Origin: Candidatus Zixiibacteriota bacterium
GTDB taxonomy: Bacteria > Electryoneota > B3-LCP
Assembly (NCBI GenBank): GCA_003599535.1
Contig: QZKQ01000087.1
Coordinates: forward strand, 1 to 51,714
DNA length: 51,714 nucleotides
Reading direction: 5' to 3'
The notes under the pieces were generated by a model. The model had not been told where the DNA came from, did no database searches, and saw only the letters and a list, made by a program, of their open reading frames with translations. Positions 43,164 through 51,638 of this stretch are shown one piece after another. The position numbers and the translations under genes were made by a program. Numbering within the stretch: position 1 is the stretch's first letter; the number at the start of each line of letters is the position of its first letter.

Positions 43164-43949
43164 ATGCCCTCTTCCGATATCCTCTTTTACGGAGCCATTG
43201 CTTCCCTGCTGGCCGGATTTGCCACCGGGATCGGAGCCCTGCCCGTTTTTTTTCTGAAGCCGGACGCCGTTCCCCGCCAGTTGCTGAACATCCTGCTGGG
43301 GCTGGCCGCCGGCGTCATGCTGGCGGCCACCTCCTTCTCCCTGGTGGTGCCGTCCATCGAATACGGCACGGAGATTTACGGATCCAGCCTGATCGGCGTG
43401 GCCATCACCTGCCTCTTCCTGTTCAGCGGCGGATGGGTGCTGGACCTGATTGACAAGTCCGTGCCCCACCTGCACCGCATCATGGGCCGGGAAGGGCCCC
43501 CCTCGAAGATGTCCCGGGTCGGTCTGTTCATCATGGCCATCACCATCCACAATTTCCCTGAAGGGATGGCGGTGGGGGTGGGCTTCGGCGCGGGCGATTT
43601 CGGCGGCGGACTGGCACTGGCCATCGGCATCGGCATCCAGAACATGCCCGAGGGCCTGGCCGTGGCCCTGCCCCTGATCCGCGACGGCCGATCCCGCAGT
43701 TTCGCCTGGCTGGTCGCCCTGGCCACCGGGCTGGTGGAACCGATCGGGGGGCTGTTCGGCGCGGGACTGGTGACCCTGGCCCGCACGGTGCTGCCCGCGG
43801 CGCTGGCCTTCGCCGCCGGAGCCATGCTGTTCGTCATTTCCGACGAGATCATCCCTGAAACGCACCGCCACGGCACCCAGCGCAGCGCCACCTACGGGGT
43901 CATCGTCGGCTTCATCATCATGATGGCGCTGGACAACCTGCTGGGGTGA
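43164..43949 (+). CDS. ZIP-family divalent metal transporter (ZupT/GufA-like)
   Basis: 261 aa with eight predicted helices. The two signature helices carry HNFPEG (129-134) and QNMPEG (159-164), whose His, Asn, Glu residues form the binuclear metal site; the next helix has LVEPIGGLFG. The histidine-containing loop between helices 3 and 4 is present (PHLHRIMGRE). ZIP proteins import zinc or related metals across the inner membrane. The second motif has Gln in place of the usual His, as in several GufA-type members. A long possible leader precedes it. Confidence 0.9.
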   Translation: MPSSDILFYGAIASLLAGFATGIGALPVFFLKPDAVPRQLLNILLGLAAGVMLAATSFSLVVPSIEYGTEIYGSSLIGVAITCLFLFSGGWVLDLIDKSVPHLHRIMGREGPPSKMSRVGLFIMAITIHNFPEGMAVGVGFGAGDFGGGLALAIGIGIQNMPEGLAVALPLIRDGRSRSFAWLVALATGLVEPIGGLFGAGLVTLARTVLPAALAFAAGAMLFVISDEIIPETHRHGTQRSATYGVIVGFIIMMALDNLLG

Positions 43950-44082
43950 CCACGGCTCCTTCCGGAACTTTACGCCGGGATAAGCGAGTCAAATCCTCGA
44001 AGGCGGCGAATATCCGTGCCACATCCCGCGTAGCGTCCGCCTGACACATATTTTCTATAGTCCATTATCAAGAGGTTCGGAC

Positions 44083-44910
44083 ATGGTTGCCTTCCAACGT
44101 TACCATCTGACCATCTTTTTACTCCTGGTCTTCCTCATCGGCTGCGCCAAGGTGCCGCTGACGGGCCGCCGGCAGTTGTCTCTGGTGCCGGAATCCGAGC
44201 TGACCTCGCTGAGCTTCAGCCAGTACGACGAGCTGATCGCGCAGTCCACGCTGTCCGACGATCCGCAAAAAGTGGCCATGCTCCAGCGGGTGGGCCAGCG
44301 GGTCGCCGCGGCGGCGGAGCAGTACATGAAGGACAACGGCATGGGCGACGAGCTGAAGTACTACGAGTGGGAATTCAACTTGATCAAGGCCGATTCCATC
44401 ATCAACGCCTTCTGCATGCCGGGCGGCAAGGTGGCCTTCTATACGGGGATTCTGCCCGTGACCCAGGATGAGGCGGGCGTGGCCGTGGTCATGGGCCACG
44501 AGGTGGCGCACGCCATCGCCAACCACGGCGGGGAGCGCATGAGTCAGATGTTGCTGGCGCAATTGGGCGGGGTGGGCCTGCAGATCGCCCTGCAGGAGAA
44601 GCCCCAGCAGACCCAGCAACTGGCCATGGCCGCCTACGGCGTCGGCGCCCAGGTGGGGATCCTGCTGCCCTACAGTCGGACCCATGAGTCGGAAGCCGAT
44701 AAGATCGGCCTGATCTTTTCCTCCATGGCCGGATACGATCCCCGCGCCGCCATTCCCTTCTGGGAACGCATGGGCGAACTGGGGGGCGCCCGTCCACCCG
44801 AATTCCTGTCCACCCACCCCAACCCGGAGAAGCGGGTGGATCAACTCCAGGAATGGATGCCCGAAGCGCTGAGATATTACGAAGAAAGCAGTAAGGCGGG
44901 CAGGCAGTAG
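44083..44910 (+). CDS. M48-family metalloprotease lipoprotein
   Basis: 275 aa. The signal peptide ends in the lipobox FLIGC (C21). Zinc-binding HExxH is at H139-E140-H143 (VMGHEVAHAIANH), and the third ligand lies in HESEAD (E202). The family-typical VPLTGRRQLSLVPESEL follows the lipid anchor. Similar proteins (LoiP, YcaL, BepA-like without TPRs) degrade or help assemble outer-membrane proteins in the periplasm. No TPR domain is present. Monocistronic as far as can be seen. Confidence 0.9.
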   Translation: MVAFQRYHLTIFLLLVFLIGCAKVPLTGRRQLSLVPESELTSLSFSQYDELIAQSTLSDDPQKVAMLQRVGQRVAAAAEQYMKDNGMGDELKYYEWEFNLIKADSIINAFCMPGGKVAFYTGILPVTQDEAGVAVVMGHEVAHAIANHGGERMSQMLLAQLGGVGLQIALQEKPQQTQQLAMAAYGVGAQVGILLPYSRTHESEADKIGLIFSSMAGYDPRAAIPFWERMGELGGARPPEFLSTHPNPEKRVDQLQEWMPEALRYYEESSKAGRQ

Positions 44911-45033
44911 GGGTAAGTTGGTTGGCTGCCGGTGTACGGGACTGGCCGCGGGGCGAAGCGCCGGCGAGGAAGAGACCTCGAACCGGGACTACACCACGGC
45001 GCCCTCCGGTGGCGGCAAGGTCTGACCCTTTGC

Positions 45034-45073
45034 GCCAAGGCTTCGCCCGGGTTCCGGAGGGCGAGGCCTTGGC
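45034..45073. repeat. 15-bp palindromic hairpin upstream of the aldehyde dehydrogenase gene
   Basis: Arms 45034-45048 and 45059-45073, one G-U pair, 10-nt loop. No U-run, so not an intrinsic terminator; REP-like or leader structure. Confidence 0.7.
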
Positions 45074-45140
45074 ATTCCCGCAGAAAGCGGCCGTTGCCCT
45101 TCCACGCGTGACGCCTCCTCCTCTTCACATTCCATAAACC

Positions 45141-46568
45141 ATGCCGAACGAATACCGCCTGCTGATCGGGGGCCAATGGGTCCCCGGGGCGAAGATCAAG
45201 CCCGTCGTCAATCCCTACAGCGGCGAAACCGTGGCCCTGGCGCACCGTGCCGACCGGGCCCAGGTGACCCGGGCCGTCGAAGCGGCCCAGGCGGGCTTTG
45301 CCGTCACCCGCAATCTCCCCTCCTACCGGCGGGAGGCCATCCTGCGCCGCGCCGCGGACCTGATCCGGGAGCGGTCGGAGGACCTGGCTCGCACCATCGC
45401 CCGGGAAGCCGCCAAGCCGATCCGTGACGCCCGTGGAGAAGTGGAGCGCGCCGCCACCACCTTTTCCCTGGCCGCCGGGGAAGCCGTGCGCCTGCACGGG
45501 GAAATCCTGCCACTGGACGTCAACGCCCTGGCCGGCGACCGGCTGGCCCTGGTGCGCCGTGTTCCCCTGGGAGTTGTGTCCGCCATCAGCCCCTTCAACT
45601 TCCCTCTGAATCTGGTGGCGCACAAGGTGGCGCCGGCCCTGGCCGCGGGCAACACCGTGGTGCTGAAGCCCTCGTCCAGCACGCCGCTGACGGCCCTGAA
45701 GCTGGGGGAAATCCTGCTGGAAGCCGGTCTGCCCCCGGAGGCGTTGCACGTGGTGCCCTGTTCCCCCGCCGACGCCGAACCGCTGCTTTCCCACCCGGCG
45801 GTGAAGATGGTCACCTTTACCGGCAGCCCGGCGGTGGGCTGGGAGATGAAGTCCCGTTGCGGCCGGGCGCGCCTCTGCCTGGAGCTGGGCGGCAACGCCG
45901 CCGCCGTGGTCGAACCGGACGCCGACCTGGACCACGCCGCGGCCCGCTGCGTCGTGGGAGGTTACTCTTACGCCGGACAAATCTGCATTTCCCTGCAGCG
46001 GCTTTACCTGCACGAAAGCATCGCGGACCGTTTCCTGGAGATCTACGTCCCCGCGGTGCAGGCGCTGAAGGCGGGCGATCCCCTGGACGAAGCCACCCAG
46101 ATCGGCCCCATGATTGACGAGGGGGCGGCCCGCAAGACAGAAGAGTGGGTCGGCCGGGCGGTGCAGGCCGGCGCCAGGCTGCTCTGCGGCGGCGGCCGCC
46201 GGGGGAACTTCTTCGAGCCGACTATCCTGGCCGGGGTGCCGGAAGACCAGCCCGTCTCCTGCCAGGAAGTGTTCGCCCCCGTCACGGTGGTGCACCGCTA
46301 TGCGGATTTCGACGCGGCCCTGGAGGCGGTCAACGCCTCCGATTACGGTCTGCAGGCGGGGCTGTTCACCCGGGATCTGAGCCGCATCATGGCGGCCTTC
46401 CACCGGCTGGAAATGGGCGGCGTGGTCGTCGGCGACGTCCCCACCTTCCGGGCGGACAATTACCCGTACGGCGGATCCAAGGCCTCCGGGTTGGGGCGTG
46501 AAGGGGTGCGCTACGCCGTGGAGGAGATGACCGAACTGCGCACTCTGGTGCTGCCCAACTCGCGGTAA
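45141..46568 (+). CDS. NAD(P)-dependent aldehyde dehydrogenase
   Basis: 475 aa, full-length ALDH-superfamily enzyme. Catalytic residues: N153 (ISPFNFPLN), E248 (CLELGGNAA) and C282 (YAGQICISLQR). The cofactor-binding VVLKPSSSTPLTAL and FTGSPAVGWEM are also visible. It resembles the lactaldehyde/non-phosphorylating glyceraldehyde-3-phosphate dehydrogenase branch (QICIS rather than QVC), but the substrate is open. It oxidises an aldehyde to the acid or acyl product in the cytoplasm. No neighbouring pathway genes help. Followed by a receiver gene 105 bp later. Confidence 0.92.
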   Translation: MPNEYRLLIGGQWVPGAKIKPVVNPYSGETVALAHRADRAQVTRAVEAAQAGFAVTRNLPSYRREAILRRAADLIRERSEDLARTIAREAAKPIRDARGEVERAATTFSLAAGEAVRLHGEILPLDVNALAGDRLALVRRVPLGVVSAISPFNFPLNLVAHKVAPALAAGNTVVLKPSSSTPLTALKLGEILLEAGLPPEALHVVPCSPADAEPLLSHPAVKMVTFTGSPAVGWEMKSRCGRARLCLELGGNAAAVVEPDADLDHAAARCVVGGYSYAGQICISLQRLYLHESIADRFLEIYVPAVQALKAGDPLDEATQIGPMIDEGAARKTEEWVGRAVQAGARLLCGGGRRGNFFEPTILAGVPEDQPVSCQEVFAPVTVVHRYADFDAALEAVNASDYGLQAGLFTRDLSRIMAAFHRLEMGGVVVGDVPTFRADNYPYGGSKASGLGREGVRYAVEEMTELRTLVLPNSR

Positions 46569-46673
46569 AAGGGCCGGAAATCCGCCTCGAAGTGCTCCCG
46601 AGCACAAATCCGGCAGGGGGAGGAGCTATCTTATCAGCATTGATTTCTTCATGGATCTCTTCATGCAGGAACA

Positions 46674-47114
46674 ATGATGAAAGCTGCCTCCCGAATCCCG
46701 CTCACTCGCACCGCCCGCCTTGATGAAGACGATTCCCTGACCGCCGCCCCGCCCCGCCACCGGCGCATCCTGGTGGTGGACGACGAGGAACACATCCGCG
46801 TGCTGCTGCGTGAGGTGGTTCAGACCCTGGGCCATCGCGCCATCCTGGCCGCCAACGGAGTCCAGGCGCTGGAAAAGCTGTCCGGCACGGATGTGGACCT
46901 GGTCATCACCGACATCAACATGCCGGGGCTGTCGGGCCTGGATCTGCTGCGCCGGATTAAGGCCGAGCTGCCGGACCTGCCGGTGATTCTGATCACCGGG
47001 TACGGCACGGAACGGGCCGAGCGCGCCGCCCAGGAACTCCGCGCCGACGGCTTCCTGGGCAAGCCCTTCCGCGTCGAGGACATGCGTCACTGCATCGCCC
47101 GGCTGATCGGCTGA
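46674..47114 (+). CDS. Single-domain response regulator with N-terminal tail
   Basis: 146 aa. About 30 disordered residues precede a receiver domain with D36/D37, D80 in VITDINMPGLSG, T108 in LITGYGTERAE and K130 in FLGKPFR. No output domain. Two adjacent ATGs exist; the second (46677) is better spaced from AGGA. It lies 58 bp upstream of the permease gene on the same strand, so cotranscription is possible. Confidence 0.93.
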   Translation: MMKAASRIPLTRTARLDEDDSLTAAPPRHRRILVVDDEEHIRVLLREVVQTLGHRAILAANGVQALEKLSGTDVDLVITDINMPGLSGLDLLRRIKAELPDLPVILITGYGTERAERAAQELRADGFLGKPFRVEDMRHCIARLIG

Positions 47115-47172
47115 CCGGAGCGTCTTCCGGCCGGCCGCGCCCCGGGATGGGAAGTCGCACCGTACCACCTGC

Positions 47173-48429
47173 ATGACCGGCATGAAGACCGTGAATCTCC
47201 GTTTTTACCTCCTGTTTGTCCTGCGCAACCTCTACCGCCATCCCCGCCGCACCCTGCTGACCGGCGCCGCCGCTGCGTTCACCGCCGCCACGCTCTGTTT
47301 CATGTTCAGCTATTTCAACGGCGTGGTGGACAACATCCAGGCGCGCTACGCCCGCCTGGAAACCGGGCATCTCCGCTTCCTGCCGCAAGGATACCCGCAA
47401 CGCGAATCGCTCCTGCCCCTGGACCTCCATCTCACTGCCGCCGATTCCTTACGTAATTACATTGCAGCCCAGCCCGAAGTCGAGGCGGCCACGGCCCGCA
47501 TCCGTTTCGCGGCGCTGGCTTCCAGCGGCGACCTGTCTGTGCCGGTAGCGGGACTGGGGGTGGATTTCGCCCGGGAAGCGAATTTCCTGAATCCCGCCGC
47601 CCTGCTGACCGAGGGCCGGCTGCCGCAGAGTTCCGGAGAAGCGGTCATCGGCGCCCTGCTGGCCCGGCGGCTGAATCTGTCCGTGGGAGATACCCTGCTT
47701 CTGCTGGGGCAGGACAGCCGCCGCAGCCTGACGGCCGACGAATTCCGCCTCACCGGCCTGATCTCTCTGGGCATGAACCCCATTGACCGGCGCTCCGTAT
47801 ATCTCCCGCTGCCGGAAGCCCGCGCCTTCACCGACCTGCCGGACCGCGCCACGGAGATCCTGGCCTTGCTGCATGATCCACAGGCGGACCGCGAGCTGCG
47901 CGACCGGCTGCAGGAGGCTTCCCTGGTGCGCCACCAGGAGGCGCTGATCCTGACCTGGCGCGAGCACGGCGACCTGTACCGGGTGATCGCCAGTTCTCGG
48001 GCCATCGTGCAGTTGCTGATCCTGCTGTTTCTGGCCATCGCCGCCAGCACCGTGGTCAATACCATCCTGATGGCGGTGCTGGAACGCGGGCGGGAGATCG
48101 GCATGCTGAAGGCGCTGGGCATGGGCAAGGGCAACATCGCGGGGCTGTTCCTGTTGGAAGGGGCGCTGATCGGCGCGCTGTTCGCGCCGCTGGGGGCGCT
48201 GCTGGGAGCGGCTGCCGGCGCCTGGACGGAGCGGGTGGGCATACCCCTGGGCAAGGTGGGGCAGAACCTCTCCTTCCCCATGGGCAATTTCATCTATCCC
48301 GACTTCCGGTGGACTTACTATTGGGAAGCGGTGGCCTTCACCCTGCTGATGAGCCTGCTGGCGTCCCTCTACCCCGCCTGGAAAGCGGGCAAGGTGAATT
48401 CCGCCTCGGCCCTGCGGGTGCACCAGTGA
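47173..48429 (+). CDS. ABC transporter permease, MacB/LolCE (FtsX) type
   Basis: 418 aa. One N-terminal membrane helix (~10-50) is followed by a ~230-residue periplasmic MacB-PCD-like domain, then three C-terminal helices (~275-405) of the FtsX domain with EREIGMLKALGM-type coupling helix (LERGREIGMLKALGMGKGNI). Members move lipoproteins, lipids or peptides out of the inner membrane or act as mechanical transducers, and need a MacB/LolD-type ATPase. No such ATPase is encoded nearby in the window. Preceded by a receiver gene. Confidence 0.87.
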   Translation: MTGMKTVNLRFYLLFVLRNLYRHPRRTLLTGAAAAFTAATLCFMFSYFNGVVDNIQARYARLETGHLRFLPQGYPQRESLLPLDLHLTAADSLRNYIAAQPEVEAATARIRFAALASSGDLSVPVAGLGVDFAREANFLNPAALLTEGRLPQSSGEAVIGALLARRLNLSVGDTLLLLGQDSRRSLTADEFRLTGLISLGMNPIDRRSVYLPLPEARAFTDLPDRATEILALLHDPQADRELRDRLQEASLVRHQEALILTWREHGDLYRVIASSRAIVQLLILLFLAIAASTVVNTILMAVLERGREIGMLKALGMGKGNIAGLFLLEGALIGALFAPLGALLGAAAGAWTERVGIPLGKVGQNLSFPMGNFIYPDFRWTYYWEAVAFTLLMSLLASLYPAWKAGKVNSASALRVHQ

Positions 48430-48617
48430 GGGGGTGCGGTTTGCCCCTGGCCGTCACTGTTATAACCAGTGAGATTAGTTCATCGCGTCCCGGGCAAAGG
48501 TGGTACCCAACATTACAAGCCACCACAACTGATCATCCGCGCTACATTGCCCGCGCGATGATTCGCGGGAAAAACAACAACCATCGAGAGAGCTTTTACC
48601 GGTAATCCGGAGAATCC

Positions 48618-49829
48618 ATGGCGATATTTCTGATCGTTTTCTTCCTGATTTATGGCGGCATCAATACCTACGCCTTCCTGAAGGCGCGGGCGGCCTTCGA
48701 TTTCGACCTTTACGTTTCCCTGCCCCTGGGCCTGTTCCTGGCGCTCATGGTGATGGCTCCCCTCCTGGTGCGTATCCTGGAAGGCCGGGGGATGGAGCCT
48801 CTGGCCCAGTCCCTGGCCTGGGTGGGGTACGTGTGGATGGGGCTGATCTTTCTCTTCTTCTGTGCCGCGGTAGTGGTGGACCTGGTCTCGTTGCTGGCCT
48901 GGGGCGCGAACGCCATTGCCGGCGACCGCCTATCCTTCCTGGTGCCGTCGGCCCTGGTGCGATTTCTGGTGCCTGCGGCGGTGGCGCTGGGGGTGGGACT
49001 GTACAGCCTCTACGAAGCCGGCAACCTGCAGGTGGAAACCGTGGTCATCCGCACTTCGAAGATCCCGCCGGAGGTGGGCAAGGTGACCATCGTGCAGATT
49101 ACCGACGTGCACCTGGGCGTAACCCTGCGGCAGAAGGCCCTGAATCGCATCCTGGACCGGGTGCGCCGGGCCCAACCCGACCTCCTGGTATCCACCGGCG
49201 ACCTGCTGGACGGGGACATCTGCCGCATAGACGGCCTGGTGGAAAGATTCCGCGACATCCAGCCCAAGTACGGCAAGTTCGCCGTCACCGGCAACCATGA
49301 ATTCTACGCCGGGGTGGAGATGGCGGTGCGGTGCATGGAAGAGGCGGGATTTAACGTGTTGCGCGGGGAACGGGTGGAGGTGGACGGGGTGTTATCCGTG
49401 GCGGGAGTGGACGACCCCCAGGGGAAATCCTTCGACAACTACGCCGGCATTTCCGAGCGCGACCTGCTGACGGTGTCCAACCCGGACACCGCCGGAGGCG
49501 CTTCGGACCGCTTCTCGCTGTTGCTGAAGCATCAGCCGGTGGTGGATTCGGCCGCGGTGGGCCTGTTCGACCTGCAACTGTCGGGGCACACCCACAAGGG
49601 GCAGATCTTCCCCTTCTCGCTGCTGGTGAAAATGGCGTATCCCCGCTACGGAGGGTACTACCGCCTGCCGAAGGATTCGCGCCTCTACACCAGCCGGGGC
49701 ACCGGCACCTGGGGGCCGCCGATGCGCTTCCTGTCGCCGCCGGAAGTGACGGTCTTCCACCTGGTGGCCATCGGCAACAGCACGGAGAATGACGACCGGG
49801 AGACGGTGTACGTGAAAGATCCCGGGTAG
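48618..49829 (+). CDS. Membrane-anchored calcineurin-like metallophosphoesterase (YkuE/YaeI-like)
   Basis: 403 aa. Four N-terminal transmembrane helices (~1-130) are followed by a metallophosphoesterase domain: TDVHLG (D163, H165), STGDLLDGD (D195), VTGNHEFY (N226, H227) and LSGHTHKGQ. The layout matches YkuE-type phosphohydrolases, some of which act on lipid-linked or UDP-sugar substrates. Strong terminator after the gene. The 48430-48617 gap holds a CACTG/CAGTG hairpin and nothing else. Confidence 0.9.
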   Translation: MAIFLIVFFLIYGGINTYAFLKARAAFDFDLYVSLPLGLFLALMVMAPLLVRILEGRGMEPLAQSLAWVGYVWMGLIFLFFCAAVVVDLVSLLAWGANAIAGDRLSFLVPSALVRFLVPAAVALGVGLYSLYEAGNLQVETVVIRTSKIPPEVGKVTIVQITDVHLGVTLRQKALNRILDRVRRAQPDLLVSTGDLLDGDICRIDGLVERFRDIQPKYGKFAVTGNHEFYAGVEMAVRCMEEAGFNVLRGERVEVDGVLSVAGVDDPQGKSFDNYAGISERDLLTVSNPDTAGGASDRFSLLLKHQPVVDSAAVGLFDLQLSGHTHKGQIFPFSLLVKMAYPRYGGYYRLPKDSRLYTSRGTGTWGPPMRFLSPPEVTVFHLVAIGNSTENDDRETVYVKDPG

Positions 49830-49850
49830 AACTGGCGCGGAGGAATGCCA

Positions 49851-49877
49851 AAGGCGGCCGAAGGGGGCCGCCTTTTC
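49851..49877 (+). terminator. Intrinsic terminator of the metallophosphoesterase gene
   Basis: 9-bp stem AAGGCGGCC/GGCCGCCTT with a 6-nt loop, followed by TTC. Confidence 0.8.
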
Positions 49878-49997
49878 AATGTCAGGTCCTGGCTCGATGG
49901 CTGGCCGCTGGTGGCTCGTTGTCCCCGCCCGTCACGACCACCCCGCCGAATCCGGAAGCGGACGGGGACCCCGCGGGAGTTCCTTCGTCATCCCGAA

Positions 49998-50020
49998 GGG
50001 GCTTCTTCGTTATAAGCCCC
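49998..50020. repeat. Small palindrome GGGGCTT/AAGCCCC
   Basis: 7-bp arms with a 9-nt loop, followed by GCCCCTACGCG. Probably part of the intergenic repeat background in 49878-50047, where no gene is seen. Confidence 0.5.
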
Positions 50021-50047
50021 GCCCCTACGCGCGACCCCTCACCCTCG

Positions 50048-50163
50048 CCCCAGGAATGATGGTCATAGACTACTGATTTAATTACGGATAAGTTCTACAT
50101 ACTGCACGTAATGCAGTGGTGGCATGTAGGATATCAATTCCTTTATGACCATTATTCCTGGGG
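50048..50163. mobile_element. 116-bp MITE-like element with 20-bp inverted repeats
   Basis: Left arm 50048-50067 (CCCCAGGAATGATGGTCATA) and right arm 50144-50163 are reverse complements at 19 of 20 positions. The 76-bp interior is AT-rich, unlike its surroundings, and holds a nested hairpin: CTACAT/ATGTAG (50095-50100, 50124-50129) around ACTGCA-CGTAA-TGCAGT (50101-50117). The right arm contains the last three codons and stop of the ecfA-like gene. It could be a miniature insertion element or a long 3'-UTR stem; no target duplication was identified. Confidence 0.55.
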
Positions 50164-50946
50164 AAGGCTCCCCTGCGCCGCCCGCAGCAGGCGGAAGGCC
50201 AGCGGCACTTCCACCCCGTGGATCTCCCGGCCCCGGGCGCGACGGAAAAGGGCTTCGGGGGCCTCGTCTTCCACCAGGCGGCCGCGGTCGAAGAGCAGGG
50301 CGCGGTCGGCGGCCAGGGCTTCGGCGGAAAACTGGGTGATCAGGATCAGGGTGACGCTTCCCCGCAGGCCGGAAATCATCTCCATGACCTCGCGGCGGCC
50401 CAGGGGGTCCAGCAGGGAGGTGACCTCGTCCAGGATCAGGATCTCCGGGCGCATGGCCAGCACCGAAGCCAGGGCCAGGCGCTGCTTTTCGCCACCTGAC
50501 AGCAGGTGCGGCGACCGCCGGGCATACGGCTTCAGGCCGAAGCGCGCCAGCAGTTCGTCCACCCGGGCGCGGATATCCGGCGGCGGCAGGCCCAGGTTTT
50601 CCGGCCCGAAGGCGATCTCCCGTTCGGCGGTGGTGGCCACCATCTGGGTATCGGGCGACTGGAACGCCAGCCCCACCCGTCCCCGCAAGGCCGCCGGGGA
50701 GGCGGGGTCGGCCAGATCGCGCCCCAGGACCTCCAGACGGCCCTGGTACGGCCCCTGCAGCCCGGCCAGGATCCGCGCCAGGGTGGACTTGCCGCTGCCG
50801 TTGCCTCCCAGCATCGCCGTGAACTGCCCCGCGGGCAGGGCGAAGGAGACCTCTTCCAGCGCCGGGCGGAGGGATTCGGGGTAGGCGAAGGTCAGTTCCT
50901 GCGCGAGCAGGGCGGGGGGTTGGGGGCCATGGTCCATCGTCGGCAT
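50152..50946 (-). CDS. ABC ATPase of ECF/cobalt type (EcfA/CbiO-like)
   Basis: 264 aa from MPTMDHGPQPP; a second ATG (50937) is nearly as good and neither has a clear ribosome-binding site. Walker A GGNGSGKS (47-54), Q-loop LAFQSPDTQMVATT, signature LLSGGEKQRLALA, Walker B ILILDEVTS and the switch LITQ in place of the usual LITH/LVTH-His. Q-loop context and length match energizing subunits of ECF vitamin/metal uptake transporters. No EcfT or S component is in the window. A longer upstream frame runs through low-complexity sequence and was not used. The stop lies in the inverted-repeat arm described at 50048-50163. Confidence 0.85.
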   Translation of the reverse strand: MPTMDHGPQPPALLAQELTFAYPESLRPALEEVSFALPAGQFTAMLGGNGSGKSTLARILAGLQGPYQGRLEVLGRDLADPASPAALRGRVGLAFQSPDTQMVATTAEREIAFGPENLGLPPPDIRARVDELLARFGLKPYARRSPHLLSGGEKQRLALASVLAMRPEILILDEVTSLLDPLGRREVMEMISGLRGSVTLILITQFSAEALAADRALLFDRGRLVEDEAPEALFRRARGREIHGVEVPLAFRLLRAAQGSLPQE

Positions 50947-51026
50947 AAAGTAATAAAAATGAAGGCCCGGATCAAGGAAGATGAGAGGGAATAGCCAACC
51001 AGTCACGCTGAGCCTGGATGAGGGGA

Positions 51027-51070
51027 AGGAAGATATGGAAAGATGGAAGGATGGAAGGATGAAGGATAAA
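51027..51070. repeat. GGAAGGATGAAGGAT low-complexity tract
   Basis: Degenerate GGAAGGAT/GAAGGAT units, similar to the tract at 20829-20896. Confidence 0.75.
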
Positions 51071-51082
51071 GAAAACATGAGG

Positions 51083-51112
51083 GTGGGATAGGCATTCCTG
51101 CCTGTCGGTGGG
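51083..51112. repeat. Interspersed repeat GGYGGGAYAGGC, copy 3
   Basis: GGTGGGATAGGCATTCCTGC followed by CTGTCGGTGGG; related to 13828-13856 and 20914-20937. A GATGCT-rich low-complexity stretch follows at about 51128-51172. Confidence 0.6.
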
Positions 51113-51249
51113 ATAGACACTGGTCACATGATGCTTGGTGCTTGATGCATGGTGCTGGATGCTGGATGCTCGGAGGGCGACGCTTTGTCGTGGCCCCTAC
51201 CTCCCTCCCCCGAGATCCCCGAAAAATCATCCCGCGCAAAAAATTGCAC

Positions 51250-51278
51250 TTGACACAGGGGGAAGAATTGAGTATATT
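51250..51278 (+). promoter_or_regulatory. Strong promoter reading into the terminal repeat array
   Basis: TTGACA (51250-51255), 17-bp spacer, TATATT (51273-51278). Predicted start near 51285, about 15 bp before the first repeat unit. Equal to the selA promoter in match to consensus. Confidence 0.8.
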
Positions 51279-51295
51279 GAGGCGGCGATTATCCG

Positions 51296-51638
51296 GCCCC
51301 GCCCGGGAATGACCGTAACGCGTTCCCGGCCCCGCCCGGGAATGGTGCGTCAGCCAGGTCGACCCCGCCCGGGAATGGTGCGTCAGCCAGGCCGGCCCCG
51401 CCCGGGAATGATTCATCGCAGGCCAAACCTCGCCCGGGAATGACCGTAACGCGTCCCCGGCCCCGCCCGGGAATGATTCATCGCAGGCCAAACCTCGCCC
51501 GGGAATGACCGCAACGTGTCCCCGGCCCCGCCCGGGAATGATTCATCGCAGGCCAAACCCCGCCCGGGAATGACCGCAACGCGTCCCCGGCCCCACCCGG
51601 GAATGGTGCGTCAGCCAGGCCGGCCCCGCCCGGGAATG
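51296..51638. repeat. Mosaic tandem array, 11 cores with three alternating spacer types
   Basis: The core CCCGGGAATG occurs 11 times (first bases 51302, 51335, 51368, 51401, 51433, 51466, 51498, 51531, 51563, 51596, 51629), usually preceded by CCCCG. The period is 33 or 32 bp. Spacers fall in three classes: A (ACCGTAACGCGTCCCCGG type), B (GTGCGTCAGCCAGGCCGG type) and C (ATTCATCGCAGGCCAAACC type), in the order A B B C A C A C A B. Class C units are one base shorter. Spacers recur, so it is not CRISPR. The 32-bp units break any reading frame, so it is not coding. Confidence 0.92.

Noticed and set aside
45034..45073. Intrinsic terminator upstream of the aldehyde dehydrogenase gene
   Set aside because: The stem is strong but no U-run follows on either strand.
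51003..51491. Minus-strand open frame with repeated HSRAG-like peptides
   Set aside because: It is the translation of the repeat array and low-complexity DNA; 32-bp units break the frame and no ribosome-binding site or domain is present.
51296..51638. CRISPR array
   Set aside because: Spacers recur in three classes instead of being unique, the constant part is only about 15 bp, and no cas gene is present.
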